This document shows, one piece after another, positions 22,956 through 35,440 of a stretch of 64,000 nucleotides of DNA; position 1 is the stretch's first letter; the number at the start of each line of letters is the position of its first letter. Origin of the DNA: Psococerastis gibbosa (taxonomy: Eukaryota > Arthropoda > Insecta > Psocodea > Psocidae). Under the pieces are notes generated by a model that had not been told where the DNA came from, did not search any database, and worked only from the letters and a program-made list of their open reading frames with translations. The position numbers and the translations under genes are program-made. The DNA lies in assembly GCA_963971405.1 (NCBI GenBank), contig OZ020487.1, positions 37,855,039 to 37,919,038 on the forward strand, written 5' to 3'.

Positions 22956-23811
22956 CAAACAATCATGAGGGCCAGGGACCGTGCGGGAATAAGGGTGAGC
23001 CTGCGTTGACCTCAGAGGGTCAGTAGTTTTTTTTATAGTATATCATCCAATCAGCAGTGCCATCTTCAAAAACTCCCTCCCCGGTACGTTTGCATAGGGT
23101 ATTACTATAGTGAAACCTTCATCTATTAAAAACAAATCTCCCCCCCCCCTCTCAAACAATCATCGAGGCCAGGGACCGTGCAGGAATGAGGGGTGAGCCC
23201 GCGTTGACCTCAGAGGGTCAGTAGTTTTTTAATAGTATATCACCCAATCAGCAGTGTCATCTTCATAAACTCCCTCCCCGGTACGTTTGCATAGGGTATT
23301 ACAATAGTGAAACCTTCATCTATTAAAAAAAAATCTCCCCCCCCCCCTCTCAAACAATCATGGAGGCCAGGGACCGTGCAGGAATGAGGGGTGAGCCCGC
23401 GTTGACCTCAGAGGGTCAGTAGTTTTTTTTTAATAGTATATCACCCAACCAGCAGTGTCATCTTCATAAACTCCCTCCCCGGTACTTTTGCATAGGGTGT
23501 TACAATAGTGAATCCTTCATCTATTTAAACCCCCCCCCCCTCTCAAACAATCGTGGGGCCAGGGACCGTGCAGGAATGAGGAGTGAGCCCGCGTTGACCT
23601 CAGAGGGTCAGTAGTTTTTTTTTATAGTATATCACCCAACCAGCAGTGTCATCTTAATAAACTCCCTCCCCGGTACGTTTGCATAGGGTATTACAATAGT
23701 GAAAACTTCATCTATTTAAAAAAAATCCCCCCCCCCCTCCTCAAACAATCATGGGGGCCAGGGACCGTGCGGGAATGAGGGTGAGCCCGCGTTGACCTCA
23801 GAGGGTAGGTA
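22956..23811. repeat. Tandem array, about 4.3 units of roughly 197 bp
   Basis: Units start at CAAACAATCATG-type sequences at 22956, 23153, 23351, 23544 and 23742. Each contains CCAGGGACCGTGC, GTTGACCTCAGAGGGTCAG, CTCCCTCCCCGGTAC and a terminal poly-C run. The last unit stops at GACCTCAGAGGGT. The sides share ACGCCGG(A/C)CCTG...GAGCTG. Confidence 0.95.
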
Positions 23812-24190
23812 TCGATTGTCTCACGCCGGCCCTGTAGTTGAGGAGCTGCTCACTCTTATCAGCACCTCGGCGCTCGGTGGCAGTGCGAATGGCCGGCTCG
23901 CGAGAGTATGTCGTCTTCTTTGGAAGCTTCAGGTACGGTACGAGTTAGTTAACATTTCGCATCTACTCTTGCCTAATGTATGGTGATAACCTTCATTCTT
24001 ATCTGCTAACTGCTACGGAATAGTAGTCTATTCCTTGAAATGTAAACTTTTTATATGTAGCTGGATACCGCGTTTAGACAAACGACCGCCAAGATTTCAT
24101 ATGTAAACATTGGATTGTAAACAATAGCTTGTCAAAAGCCGGTTGTAAGTATTTTTTGTTGTTCTGGGTAATATTTTAATTAGTAGTCTA

Positions 24191-24334
24191 TTACACACTC
24201 AATATTCGAACCATTAATATGGGTCTAAGAAATATTGGAAAGTGCAATACCCTAAATTCCGATTCAAATTGTATACTGTAACATAATCATTTCAAATATT
24301 TCTTAGATCGAATAAAATATATTCGAGTGTGTAA
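24191..24334. mobile_element. Short MITE with TTACACACTC ends
   Basis: TTACACACTC...GAGTGTGTAA with ATTCGAA nearby on both sides and AATATTTCTTAGA inverted inside. It is 144 bp; the family is not identified. Confidence 0.6.
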
Positions 24335-24545
24335 ATAGGGCCTTTTTTATAATAATTTTGGATGCAACGAGACGGGAAGATCTAATGCGCGTCGTTGTGT
24401 CTTCAACTCCAATCATTGTTATTGTTACAGTATCCTATGAGATCGCAAGTTACAAATTTAAATTTAAATTTTTAACTGTACAGCTTCATACAATTTCGGA
24501 ATTCTGAAGAATGCAATGCATCGTATGAGTAGGGGCTAATGACGG

Positions 24546-24770
24546 TTAAGTGGATATGGTACGTGGAAGATTGGCACCCCAAAATCTAATACAATATAAC
24601 TATATCTTAGTTTTTAATTTAGTTTACTAAGGAAGTTAATAAAGATTTGATCTATTCAGATAACAGAATGTGTAGGTGATACAAAGTTCCAAAAAATTAA
24701 CTCACTGAAAAAATTAGAATTTAGGGTGGAAATTTTCTACGTTGCATCTTCTTATTTAAAATTGGACTAG
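24546..24770. mobile_element. TTAAG-ended fold-back element, shortened copy
   Basis: It starts TTAAGTGGATATGGTACGTG and carries TTGGCACCCCAAAATC, as in the copy at 11394. The right end GGTGGAAATTTTCTACGT is its inverted counterpart, but much of the centre is missing. Confidence 0.6.
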
Positions 24771-24850
24771 CATATAAGGTGACAATCTGTTATGTTTTAA
24801 CGGGAGGGTCCCTTTCTCAAGCTGAGGGCCCTAAAAGGGCAAAGACAAAG

Positions 24851-25064
24851 GTCAAGACATGTAGAGTAGTGGCACGGACTCTGACTTTCACCCGAAAGGT
24901 TGTTGGTTCGAGTCCTGCACTTTCTACATTTTCTGGTCATGCTTCGGAGGGCATGTAAAGCGGGCGGTCCCGGGCCTTCCTAGTTGAGTGCAAGAGAGGG
25001 CTTTATAGCCCTAACTCCGCTAGGTTGGCTTAGTAAATGAATAAAAAGTCCTTATTTATTTAAA
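24851..25064 (+). mobile_element. tRNA-derived SINE, family 1, best + copy
   Basis: It starts GTCAAGACATGTAGAGTAGTGG, has A-box TAGTGGCACGG and B-box GGTTCGAGTCC, then body CTTCCTAGTTGAGTGC and TTTATAGCCCTAACTCCGC, and ends with an AT-rich tail. Roughly 214 bp. It defines the family's orientation. Confidence 0.88.
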
Positions 25065-28000
25065 GAGAGACTCGGGCGAGACTCTAATTTCACAGTAAAT
25101 ATTCATTGTAGAGATAGAAAAATAATTATAGCCTATAGCCATTAGATGAAATAAATATTTCTCGACATTTCGATCCAATGTTATATCTGGATATATGCAT
25201 AAACAATGATGCATATGTTACCGTCACTAACACTGATTTGGCCACAATATTCAAAATTGCTTTTGTACCAAAAACGGTAGTTCCCCTAAAGCCTAAATCA
25301 TGTGTCGAGTTTTGAGGCAAATTATCAGTGTGTTGTCAACGTACTAGCAAATTTGTCCCACTTTTTTTTTCTGAAATTTCCCGGGCTCATTATCTATTTA
25401 TATAGTATATTTGATGGAAAATAAGATTATAATATTTTTTAAAAATTTCATATTGTAATTTTAACTGTGCATTTTGAAAATTGCATTGATTATTCTCTTC
25501 CTTCAAATTTCTGAAAAACCTTCATGAAATAAGTAAAATAATTCCAATTACACAAAATAAATGTTTCCACGTATTAAAAAAATCGCGGAAATCCTGAAAT
25601 CCTAAAATAAAAAATGTGCCAGTCAATCCCAGAATTTGTGAAAAATCCCAGAAATTTGCAACACTTGACACTAGTCTACGATCAAGCGCAACAGACTTGT
25701 GAAGTGTAAACTGCTAATTGTTTTTTGTAGGGACGTAGGGTGTGCATTCCATCCCTTTAAAACGACTTGGGCAAGTTTGTGGATATGGGAAATAACGGCT
25801 CTTTTTTATGTCGTAGGAAACAAACAAAATAAGGCTTAAAACCATTCAATGGGTACGAATGTCCCAGGTCCTAGCTACCTGCCATTGTCCCCAGCCAAGG
25901 GCGAATCCAGACTCCAGAGGGGGTACAGGGTGGCCCGGTGGCCGATAGGGCTGCCAGATCTACAATGCCTAGATATATTGTTATGTAAATACGTTGTTTT
26001 TGGGTCAAATTCAATTCACAGTATTTTGACGGAATATTCATTAACAGTTGTTGAAAAATTACTACACATATTTTCAGTGATATGTGATAATTAATTATAA
26101 TAGCAAGGTACATGTGGGGTTACAAATTATTTCATATAAAAATAATGTAGAAATACGCTATTAAAATAAAAACAGTCTGGTACGACGATTGAGGGAATCG
26201 TAGTGCCCCTAAACCAGCTAGATATACTGTATAAGTTAGTTTAGCCATGTAAATGAAATGCAGTTTGAAATTTTTTAAATGACAGCTTCGTTTATCGTTA
26301 CCGTATCAATTCAGCTACCAACTGACCCCCTTCAATTATTAGGCTGACATTTGCTATTCAGCCGAATTAAAGAAGCATAATCATATTTTTCACAAAATTG
26401 CTTGTGTTTTTAGTCATAAAAAGTTTGAGCGAGAGAATTTCCGTTAGGAGAAATTTTTTTTCTTCAAGAGTAAAAGGCTGGGCTGCATTCATAATTTCAA
26501 GCATTTGCTTGCGCCACAAGCGTCACATATGTTTCTCGAGGGTTTACTCATAGCCCAGAAGCATATTAGTAAAAGTGATTGGGTTGGTTATGAATAATTT
26601 CAAAACAGAGCACATCTTGTACCTCTTACTACTATCTTATATTTTTGAAGCAGGTAAATAATTCTTTTTTATGAATTCGGCTGATTATCTACGCTACTCC
26701 AACCGGATGTCAATGCTAGGCCCTCAGCAAATAAGTAATATTTCGCTACAAATTTTAATGTTCCTAAAAATATGCAGGCTGTTTGGTAATTTTGGTTTAG
26801 TTTAAAAAATATACTGTCCATAGGATTAACCTTGAGTTAGCCCAAAAAATTGTTGGTAGTTGCTACAAATTTTTTAATATTAAGCCAGGTACATACAGTA
26901 TCTTTCAAATAGATATTTCTGCTGGAAAGCCGCTCATTGGTGGATATCCGAATAACTGTCTGGTATGCCGGCGTGTAGGTAACTTATCGGAAAACTAAAA
27001 GAATTGAAATTACTTATCTACAACTGGTAAATTATTCTGATGTCTACAGTATGTAGCCTAGATAGATCATACTTTATACTTCATTTCAACCTTTTCTCGT
27101 AAAAACTAAAAAAAATGAAAAAAATAAACAGCATCACCGTAAATAGCCAAAATACCGCAGGGGGGCCTTCCTAATTATCAAGATTCCGAATATACCGGGG
27201 GTGGGGTGGAGGCTTAGAACCCCAAAAACTTTAACATATTAATATCAAAGATTGCAGTGCAGATTCAAAAATAACTATGGATTAAAGAACAGTCCAAAAT
27301 GTCCAATATAATACATTAAATTTTCGCGCTAAAGTGGAATTTTTTAAACTTTCGAAAAACTTCCGCATTTTTAATTATTCGTATATTCGTTATTTTATTT
27401 TAGAGGAGGGGCTTGGAGGCTTGAAATTTCATCCAAACGTGCGATTTTTTAAATATATACTACAGGATCGGAGCCCCCCCCCCCCCCCCGAAAAAAATCA
27501 TGAGCTTGTGCTACATCTACCCCTGTCTCCTTCTTAGGGATGGATTTCAGACTCGTCCCGCGGGACGAAATTGTTTCGTTTCACCTTTTCGCCCGGCCCG
27601 TTTCGCAGTTTCGTTTCGTCCCGCGAGACGTCTCGCGCATCCCTACTCCCTCTCTGGCAGAATCATTTTCAATTAATAAGGACAGAATCGACAATCGGAA
27701 TTCCAATTTAAAAAAAAAAAATACAGGGTGAGAACTGATTAATTCACTTCTCGGCCCAGAACCCTTATATTGAGGAAATTGCTCTTTGAACACCTCCTAA
27801 AATACATAAATTGTGATAATACGTTTTAGATTTTGTCTTGTGAACTATCGTTAATCCATAAAAATCGATAAAGTAAGTCCCATTTCTGGAAGAGGTCGTC
27901 TGCTTCCTCCTTTTAGATTATGTTATTTGTATATTATCAAAGTATATACATATATTATAGTATATTTCAGGAGGTGTTCAAAGAGTGATTTGGCCAATTT

Positions 28001-28165
28001 GGCCACAGTGAAAGGAGAATTTAAATAATTAGCTCTCACGCCATGTTCTAAAAATGTGGAAAGATTCCTTTTAATAACTTATTCTCCCAGTTGAATGCGA
28101 AATATCATGCTAAAATCTCACGAGAAATTGAACGAACCACTCAGCTTTCATAACTTCCTAGCACG
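25065..28165. other. No gene recognised
   Basis: AT-rich stretch. A C-run at about 27474-27489 and a CCCCGG...GGGGTGG segment look like hAT relics without definable ends. 27552-27630 has several TCGTCCCGCG-type repeats (GTCCCGCGGGACG palindrome). No exon is supported. Confidence 0.5.
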
Positions 28166-28616
28166 TATCTTGACTCCATCACGAACTTGGTTAAGTCGAG
28201 CTAACATCTGTTACAATGCCAATCATAAGCTTGTCCATTGTCGCTTGTAGTCTGTGTGAACCAATTTGCCAGCGGTCAAAAATGTATACATGTATACCAA
28301 ATACCAATTATGTTTTAAACAAAGGGTTAGTTGGACTTACATTGCCTGTTGTGTTAATAGTCATTGGAGGCATGAGCCTCATAGTCATCGAACAATTTGG
28401 GCGGAGCCCATCGTCAGGGCAAGGGGGCAATATTTCGGGAGTAGGTGCTAGTGCCATCATCAGGTTAAGTCCTTATAAGTACTGGTGGTCTAGTCCTGAT
28501 AAGGATTGATGGTTTGGAACCAATTATGTTCCAAAAATCGAAGGGGTCGTTGGCAGCGCAAATTTCAATGGGCTGTGAGTAGACCTATGTCCATAGAAAG
28601 TCCTTAAAATAAAAAA
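28166..28616 (+). mobile_element. SINE-like family 2 copy interrupted by a 204-bp insert
   Basis: It starts with ACTTGGTTAAGTCG and GTCCATTGTCGCTTGTAGTC. After the insert it resumes with GGGGTCGTTGGCAGCG and ends AGAAAGTCCTTAAAATAAAA. It is colinear with 18287-18535. Confidence 0.6.
28315..28518. mobile_element. 204-bp insert with 12-bp target duplication
   Basis: ACCAATTATGTT is repeated exactly at 28303-28314 and 28519-28530, and the enclosed bases are absent from the colinear copy at 18287-18535. No inverted termini are evident, so a retroposon is likelier than a MITE. The family is unknown. Confidence 0.65.
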
Positions 28617-29050
28617 TGGTTATCTCATATCTTAACCTAATTGTACCTTTTACCTTTATCGAACTAAAGTCGTCGATTGTGAAAAAGCGAAAAATTAGAA
28701 AATGTCCATTACTACAATACAAAGTGCAAACTAATTAATGAAGTTTTAACGTGAACAAATAATGCACTGGAGACATACGCAATGGGCAGGACATGGTAGC
28801 AATTCAGGCACAGATTTCATAAGATTTTGTAAACAAGGAAAGAGTCACTTCGACTAAATTAATTAATTCCTCGTTCCACATTCGAAGAGGTATGAAAACT
28901 TCATGAGCTTTCTCAAAAGGCACACTATTTACTTGGCCTTTTGTAATGCCCTTCTTCTTAATAATTTTTTTTTCTTCTGAAAATTACTTGTTTTTTTTAT
29001 GAAGCTTTAAAAATACCACTCTTAAATCGTCACCCTAAAATCAGAAGGGC

Positions 29051-29440
29051 TTAAGAGTGTACAGCCTGTAGGAAATTGGAAGCCCGAAATTTAATATTTT
29101 TTATTTTTTATTTAATTAATTAAGCATGTTATTAAAGACTTGGCTCATCAAAGTTGTAGAAGACTACTTCATGCATCATATTATAAGATATTTTTAATTT
29201 TCGAAATTGTAGTTTTTTCATAAACATGCCAATATTTTATAAACAATAACTTCACGTATTATCGATTTTATAAAAAAATCTACAATTTCGAAAAGTAAAA
29301 ATACCTTATTATATGATGCATGAAGTAGTCTTCTACAACTTTGATGAGCCAAATCTTTAATAATATGCTTAGTTAATTAAATAAAAATAAAAAGTATTAA
29401 ATTTCGGGCTGCCGATTTCCTACGGGCTGTACACTCTTAA
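29051..29440. mobile_element. TTAAG-ended fold-back element, complete copy (390 bp)
   Basis: The ends TTAAGAGTGTACAGCCTGTA and CGGGCTGTACACTCTTAA are inverted and the arms run about 170 bp, including TTGGCTCATCAAAGTTGTAG and its inverse. It may use a TTAA or TA target. It resembles nothing I can name. Confidence 0.8.
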
Positions 29441-31636
29441 CCAACATATTTAGTTTTGATCAGATTTAGTGACCGAAAATGTATGTACCGAAAGAATAAA
29501 TCTCGAAAAATGGCTGAAATTTTTCGATTAGAAGAGCGTATCTGACTTTAGCACACTATACGGACAGACATAGAAACGCAGCAATTATCTCAAAATGTTG
29601 TTTTTTTTACTTTTTTTTTTACTTTAGTCTGGCAATATTTTGACTGCTGTGAAAAGGGAATGAATCAATTTCGTCAAAATTACTGGGTCATCCTTTGTTT
29701 ACAATTGTTTTTCAAATTTCTACCTTAACTAATCCATTTGCAAACCCTTCAGCCACAAATTATGACTATCAGCTTATCGTAAAAACAATACATGCTCGAC
29801 GTTTTTAAAATTAGCATGCCACAATACGCCTTGATTTTGGCGGGAACTCGGTAGGTAGGTACCATGTGCGTTGCTCAGTGTTATTGATCCTAAGGATTGC
29901 TTGCACTACTCCCACTCCGTACGGTTTCATCGCCATAGGCGTACTTCTTGAGCAGGCCGCTGAGGCAAGGTTCCCCTAACCCCGTACGGCCTTACTGCTG
30001 TACCCCTACTATACACTTCTTCTTTTCTACTAGGCCTACTCCACACGCCTTATTATGACATCTCCTAACTCGAAGCTTTCTAAATTGTGTGTAAACAAAG
30101 TGTGCCATTTTGACAAAATTATTCAGTTTCTCGCTCCACAGTCTCAAGTTAGATTAAAATAGCTTTATAGAAAATTTATTAAAATAATTACAATATTTAC
30201 AAGAGGTTTTCACAGTAAATTTATATTAGCCATGGAACCCATATAATAGAAAAGCAAAATAGTGGACTTTATACTTATAAATATTGTGTAATTTTTTTTT
30301 GGAGGAAAAATTTACTTTTTTATAAAATAGGCCAGTAGCAATAGTAAATTAGTAGAGGAAATAGGCTATAATAGCCCTACTGTAGGCCCTAGCCAGAATT
30401 TTGTTCGGGGCAAGGGCGGATTATAATAACATAATAACATAATAATTTTTAATTCCCACTGTAAGACCATTGTTCTCTAGTGTAAGTTTTTTTTTGGGGG
30501 GGGGGCCTAAAATCCGCCGGGGGGGGGGGCTGTTGCCACTGCGATCTTATCTATTGTAGTGTAGAAGAAGTCAATTATTTCTAGTGTTTTCTTCACAAGT
30601 TACGGTGTTACTCGCAAATGGGAGCATAGGCACATCAATTTCCAAAGGTCAATTATTACAGCTGATGTGGCGGACTTAGCTTTGGTCATAGGCAGATAAC
30701 ATTTTGCAGACATGCGTTACAATTACGACGGTATAGATTGTATAGAAATAGTAATAATAATAGTAGTAGTAATATTGCTATTTTCCCAAAGAGAGGGTCC
30801 GGAGGTCTCCCCAGGTGGAAAAAGATTGAACATATAGCCGCGAAATATTAGCGGGGGCTTACGAATATTAACAACAGTAACGTTTAGCGGCATAGGATGC
30901 GGAATCTACCGCATTAAAGGTCCAAGTGACGTCCCAAGATCCAGCAACCCATGAATGTTATGTGTGTAAGAAATCGCGTAGATTGGAGACATCACTGTGA
31001 AGGGTTGCTGCCGGCCGGCCGTTGTCCCACTGTGACTTGAATAGTTGAAGAAGAAGAAGACGCGAAATAGTGGGGTTTTACGCATTTTAAGAGCAGTAAA
31101 GTTCCATTATGATTTTTCCATTTTAGCGCCAAGTCAAATCATGAAATATCGATTTTTGAGTGATAAATAAGGTGTCATCAACTATAAAATATAGCAGCTC
31201 AAAAAGGCCGATTTTGGGGCTTTCGTTGTTTAGAGAAAGACTACATGGCAGCGCTCATATGGTTTGATATGATGTCGGGGTGTAGAAACTTGGCTCACGC
31301 GCTGTCGCGCGCGTTGATTCCTCTGCGCTTTGACGTACATTACGGTGTCGTCACTAACACCGATCGGCCACAGATATGGATTTGTTTTATTAAAAATAAC
31401 GGCTACTGAGGGTGTCAGGTCGAAGGAGTTCCAAAACTGTGACCATAAAATGTCATTCACGGCCACATACCATACCACACTATACGATTGAAATGTAGGC
31501 AGAATTTAGTGTAAAAACGGAAAATACGGGGGTCCATTTGCTCTTAATTCTAAATATTTTTCATTCCGGGGGGGGGGGGGCTGCAGCCAAGTAATTCCGC
31601 CCCCCCCCCTCTTGGCTAAACACAAATCAGACGTAC
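29441..31636. other. Mostly unassigned DNA with repeat scraps
   Basis: This holds a GGCGGATTATAA...AATCCGCC pair with G runs (30400-30530, probable hAT relic), a possible LINE tail with GAAGAAGAAGAAG (31000-31060), and G/C runs at 31567-31577 and 31603-31611. No host exon is supported. Confidence 0.5.
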
Positions 31637-31844
31637 GATAAATAAAGAAATATAGACTTTTTCTATTACTATGCCAACCTAGCGGAGTTTGGGCTATAAG
31701 CCCTCTCTTACACTCAACTAGGAAAGCCCGGGACCGCCTGCTTTACATGCCCTCCGAAGCATGGCCAGAAAATAGTGTTGGACTCGAACCAACAACCTTT
31801 CGGGTGAAAGTTGGAGTCCGTTCCACTACTCTACATGTCCTGAC
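31637..31844 (-). mobile_element. tRNA-derived SINE, family 1
   Basis: The minus strand has GTCAGGACATGTAGAGTAGTGG and B-box GGTTCGAGTCC. The body and tail are as at 24851. The head of the TGCTTTCCAATTTATA-family sequence begins just after it. Confidence 0.85.
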
Positions 31845-31870
31845 GATAAGAGTATTCTTACCTAAAGAAC

Positions 31871-33262
31871 CGGTCCGAGTTTACTCGAACATGCTTTCCA
31901 ATTTATAAATTAGTAGATAGAAATAATGTGCAATTTCAAAGTAAATAATTTCCCTATGGTTAAATTTCAGATCCCTCGAAGGGGGAGGGGGGGGGGGGGT
32001 CCACCGAACCAAATATTTTTTTTGGGAATGCAGCTTGCCCGGTTTTGTTACTATATTGAACACCTAAAACATACCTGAAGGTAGAAATCATAGATAGAAA
32101 GGTTCTGCAGAAAAAGTATTTTTCATGAAAATTGACTTATTTTTATTTTTTACCCCCAGAAGCAAACTATGAAGGGGCAAGGGACCCCCCGCATGTTGTT
32201 AAACTTTGTAATGACTACAATATATATGAATTTTAAAAAAAATCGTTGGAGCCGTTTTTGAGAAAAAAAATTTTGAGACGTTTTTTGGAGTTTTTTGAGA
32301 ATAAAACCCCCCCAAATTGAGTTAGCCCAAAATAAAATAAAAATTGTCTCGAGGCATGATTTTTGTGAACCTACAAGCAAAATTTCATCAAAATCGGTCG
32401 AGTAGTTTGCCCGGAAATAAATGAACAGACAGACAGACAGACATTTCGTAAAAACCAATTTTTTGGGCTCCTGTGACCTCAAATCGTGTAATTCCGTTGA
32501 AATCACGGAACCGAAAATTTCGACCATCACAAAGCTTTCCTTATACTACGCATAAATTGGAAAGCAACAATGACAGAGCACGCTCTATGTATTTGAGCGT
32601 GAAGTTTCCATAATTTCTTCAAAAAATAATTTTTTGCATAGAACCTAATATTTTTTTGGGAAATCAACCTGTTTGGTTTCGTTACTCTATAAAACACCTG
32701 AAACATACCCGAAGATAGAAATCATCGATGGAAAGGTTCCGCAGAAAAATTATTTTTTGGTCATTTTTCATTAAAATTAAGTTATTTTTATTTTTTTTTA
32801 CCCCCAGAAGCAAACTATCAAGGGGCAAGCTACCCCCCGCATTTTGTTAACATTAATAACGACTACAATATACTGTATGTGAATTTTAAAGAAATCGTTG
32901 GAGCCGTTTTTTAGAAATAATTTTTTTAGACGTTTTTCTGGAGTTTTTTGAGAATAAAACCCCCCCAAATTGAGTTAGCCCAAAATAAAAATAAAATATC
33001 TTTTATCTATTAAATTATCTATTATCTATTAAATGATTTTTGTGAACCTACATGCAAAATTTTATCAAAATCGGCCGGGTAATTTGCCCGGAAATCGATG
33101 AACAGACATACAGACAGACAGAGCTACAGGCAGACATTTCGTAAAAACCACTTTTTTAGGTGCCTGGGACCTCAAAACGTGTAAATACGTTGAAATCTCG
33201 GAATAGAAAATGTCGACCATCACAAAGCTTTTCGTATACTACGTATAAATTGGAAAGCAATA
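31871..33262 (-). repeat. Two to three adjacent copies of the TGCTTTCCAATTTATA family
   Basis: Copies end near 32568 and 33256 at CGTATAAATTGGAAAGCA. Each holds ACAGACAGACAGACA, TTTCGTAAAAACCA and GACCTCAAA motifs, and GAAGCAAACTATCAAGGGG. A further piece (31871-32060) carries GTTTACTCGAACATGC and a G-run. They lie in tandem with separate divergence. Confidence 0.75.
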
Positions 33263-33625
33263 ACATTAGCCGTAACATGCAGTAGGTACAAAACATTATA
33301 AATACACTAGCAACATTATATCGTAAATACACTTCTTGATTTATGGTTTTCCCAATATTGATGGAATCTGTAATGACTTAGAGACAATGCATGGGGACGC
33401 GCCGCGAGATCACTCACCAGAGTCGTAACTATGAGGGCTAATTAGGGGAGCAAGGGCTGCGAGGGGGAGGCAGAAGGGGGGGGGGGAGGAAGACGTAATG
33501 ATTTTAGGGTGCGATGTCCTAGCTCTGCATACTCGGCAGGTCCAAGGAGATGCCTGCCCCTCCCTACATCTTAAAATTTTTAAACACAGTGGAGAAATAT
33601 ACTTAAACTTTTTTCGACACATTTT

Positions 33626-34022
33626 CCCTTAGCTACGTAGAAAATGAGCACCCCAAAATTTGTTGTTTTTATGGACTTTTTGTATTTTATTTTATTAACA
33701 AAGCAAGTCATTAAAGATATGGCTCATGGAAGTTATAGAAGACTACTTCGTACATCATATAATCGGGTGTTTTTACTTTTCGGTTTTGTAGTTCTTCCAA
33801 AAATCCCAGAATATGCATAATTTTAGTCTGTTCTGGTATTTATGAAAGAACTAAGGTACCAAAAAATTAATATTTCCTATTGAATGATGCATGAAGCAGT
33901 CTTCTACAACTTCCACGAGCCAAATTTGTAATTACTTGCTTTGTTAATTAAATAAAAAATAAAAAGTCAATAAAAACAACAAATTTTGGGGTGCTCATTT
34001 TCTACGTAGCATGTCCTCTTAA
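33626..34022. mobile_element. TTAAG-type fold-back element
   Basis: The arms CTACGTAGAAAATGAGCACC and GGTGCTCATTTTCTACGTAG are exact inverted repeats. The internal block GGCTCATGGAAGTTATAGAAG is likewise inverted. The right end is TCCTCTTAA; the left end is shortened. Confidence 0.75.
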
Positions 34023-34108
34023 AATACAGGACATCTTTTTGTGCCCTTATAAGTATTTTCAACATTGCGACGTTCAATGGTCAATAACGTTCAATTTTCA
34101 ACAATGCG

Positions 34109-34282
34109 ACTTCGGTGGCAAGGTGGTAGAGTGCTTGTACTTGTGTGAGTCTCTAGACATCTTGCGATCGGAGACGTGTCGCTACTCGACACAAGTTCCT
34201 ATTAGGTTACTTATGTATATAGTGAGGCGATTGAAGAGATTAATCGAATACGATCATTAAATTGTTTGTACGCGAATAACCT
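34109..34282 (+). mobile_element. SINE-like family 3 copy
   Basis: It contains GGCAAGGTGGTAGAGTGCTTG (A-box-like), GCGATCGGAGACGTGTCG and an end CATTAAATTGTTTGTACGCG. The second copy at 36090-36240 has the same extent. Confidence 0.6.
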
Positions 34283-34426
34283 TAATTTAAAAAAATATAT
34301 ATAAATAATTTGGCCAAATGTAATTCTTCAATTATTTTGAGTGAGCCAGCCCGAGCTAAGTAGCCTTTCAATCCTCAGATCAAAAAAATGAATAATTCCT
34401 ACCTACAAGCTATGTATTTAACAAAC

Positions 34427-34605
34427 GTCAGGACATGTTGACTAGTGGTATGGGACTCATTCTTTCACGCGAAAATTTGCTGGTTCGAGCCCCACTCTTG
34501 CTATATTTTCTGGTATGGACATGTAACGCAAACGGTCCCGGGCCTATCTAGTTGAGTATAGGTGAGGGCTGAGCTTCAGCCTGTCCTTTTCTGCTGTAAC
34601 CATAC
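34427..34605 (+). mobile_element. tRNA-derived SINE, family 1, diverged
   Basis: GTCAGGACATGTTGACTAGTGG and B-box GGTTCGAGCCC are recognisable. The body CTAGTTGAGTATAGGTGAGG is preserved, but the 3' part is lost. Confidence 0.7.
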
Positions 34606-34678
34606 CATTGGTCATGGCTTCATGGACACGGCAAAATCAAACCATATGATGAGAATTTTTCTCTGAATAATCCAAATT

Positions 34679-35125
34679 ATGGCTACATTCAGAAGCCCGT
34701 ATTCTATAACACGATGCTTTACAGGGGCTATGAAATCCTGTCCCACTGCAGCAATGGAAATAATACTGGACTTCCCACCCCTCCATGTTGCAGTGGAAAC
34801 TTCAGCCGAAATGGCATTATTAGGAGTGGAAGGGCAATTAAGAGAGACTCAGCCTCTCTGACTACGTCTGACCACTGCCTGAACATACCAAGCGATAGAA
34901 TCCATCTAAAATACTGTTTTAGGAGGGGAATTCGAAACTATATTAGGGACAATGAAAGAATGCTGCGAATCAGCAGGAGTTCTCAATAGTCACACAATCA
35001 AGTGGTTTACTGATGGCTCTAGGCTAGGAAGTACAAAACCAAGAACAGGCCTTGGAGTCTTTGGTCCTGGGGTTAAATATCTGGAGTCTCTTGGGGAGAC
35101 AACTATAGTCTTGCAGATTCTGTAA
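34679..35125 (+). pseudogene. LINE fragment spanning the RNase H start
   Basis: The first part reads FTGAMKSCPTAAMEIILDFP and PPLHVAVE, the conserved TGA(L/M)xxxPTAAxExxLxxPPLxxxxE block that precedes RNase H in R1/I-like LINEs. After frame breaks, 34985-35125 reads SHTIKWFTDGSRLG...TGLGVFGPG, the FTDGS motif of RNase H. It is clearly broken. Confidence 0.8.
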
Positions 35126-35393
35126 TTAATGAAGGTGCGGAGGACCTGCGATGCGATGCGATGCAATCGCACGAAGAAGAGCACCATGCTCGGGAAGCTT
35201 GCAGTTACATGTAAAAGACCTAACACTTCTGAATCCCCTCAAGATCCTAGCTCTCCTGAGGGAGATAGGCCTCGAGAAAGTGATGTAGAAGTGATGTAGA
35301 TACTTTGTTGTAGGGGGCATAATAGGCCAATAGGCTTAAGTGCACACAGGTAACACCTGTACCCCTATTTAAAAAATAAATAAAATTAAAAAT

Positions 35394-35440
35394 AGGTGAG
35401 AGCTTCAAAGCCCTAATTTGGCTAAATTCTGCCTAAATAA
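35394..35440 (+). repeat. SINE family 1 body fragment
   Basis: GGTGAGAGCTTCAAAGCCC...GGCTAAATTCTGCCTAAATAA matches the 3' body of the family at 24985-25040. Confidence 0.45.

Noticed and set aside
22956-23811. CRISPR-like array
   Set aside because: The units are about 197 bp of continuous repeat without spacers. This is a satellite-type tandem repeat in animal DNA.
24851-25064. Functional tRNA gene
   Set aside because: Only the internal promoter boxes are tRNA-like, no full cloverleaf is evident, and the long body with repeated copies marks it as a SINE.
28216-28509. 97-aa ORF with a hydrophobic, membrane-like stretch
   Set aside because: It spans the junction of a SINE-like copy and a 204-bp insert with a target duplication, so the reading frame is accidental.
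32150-32530. 126-aa minus-strand ORF
   Set aside because: It lies wholly inside a diverged interspersed repeat, the residues are those expected from T-rich repeat DNA, and other copies are not open.
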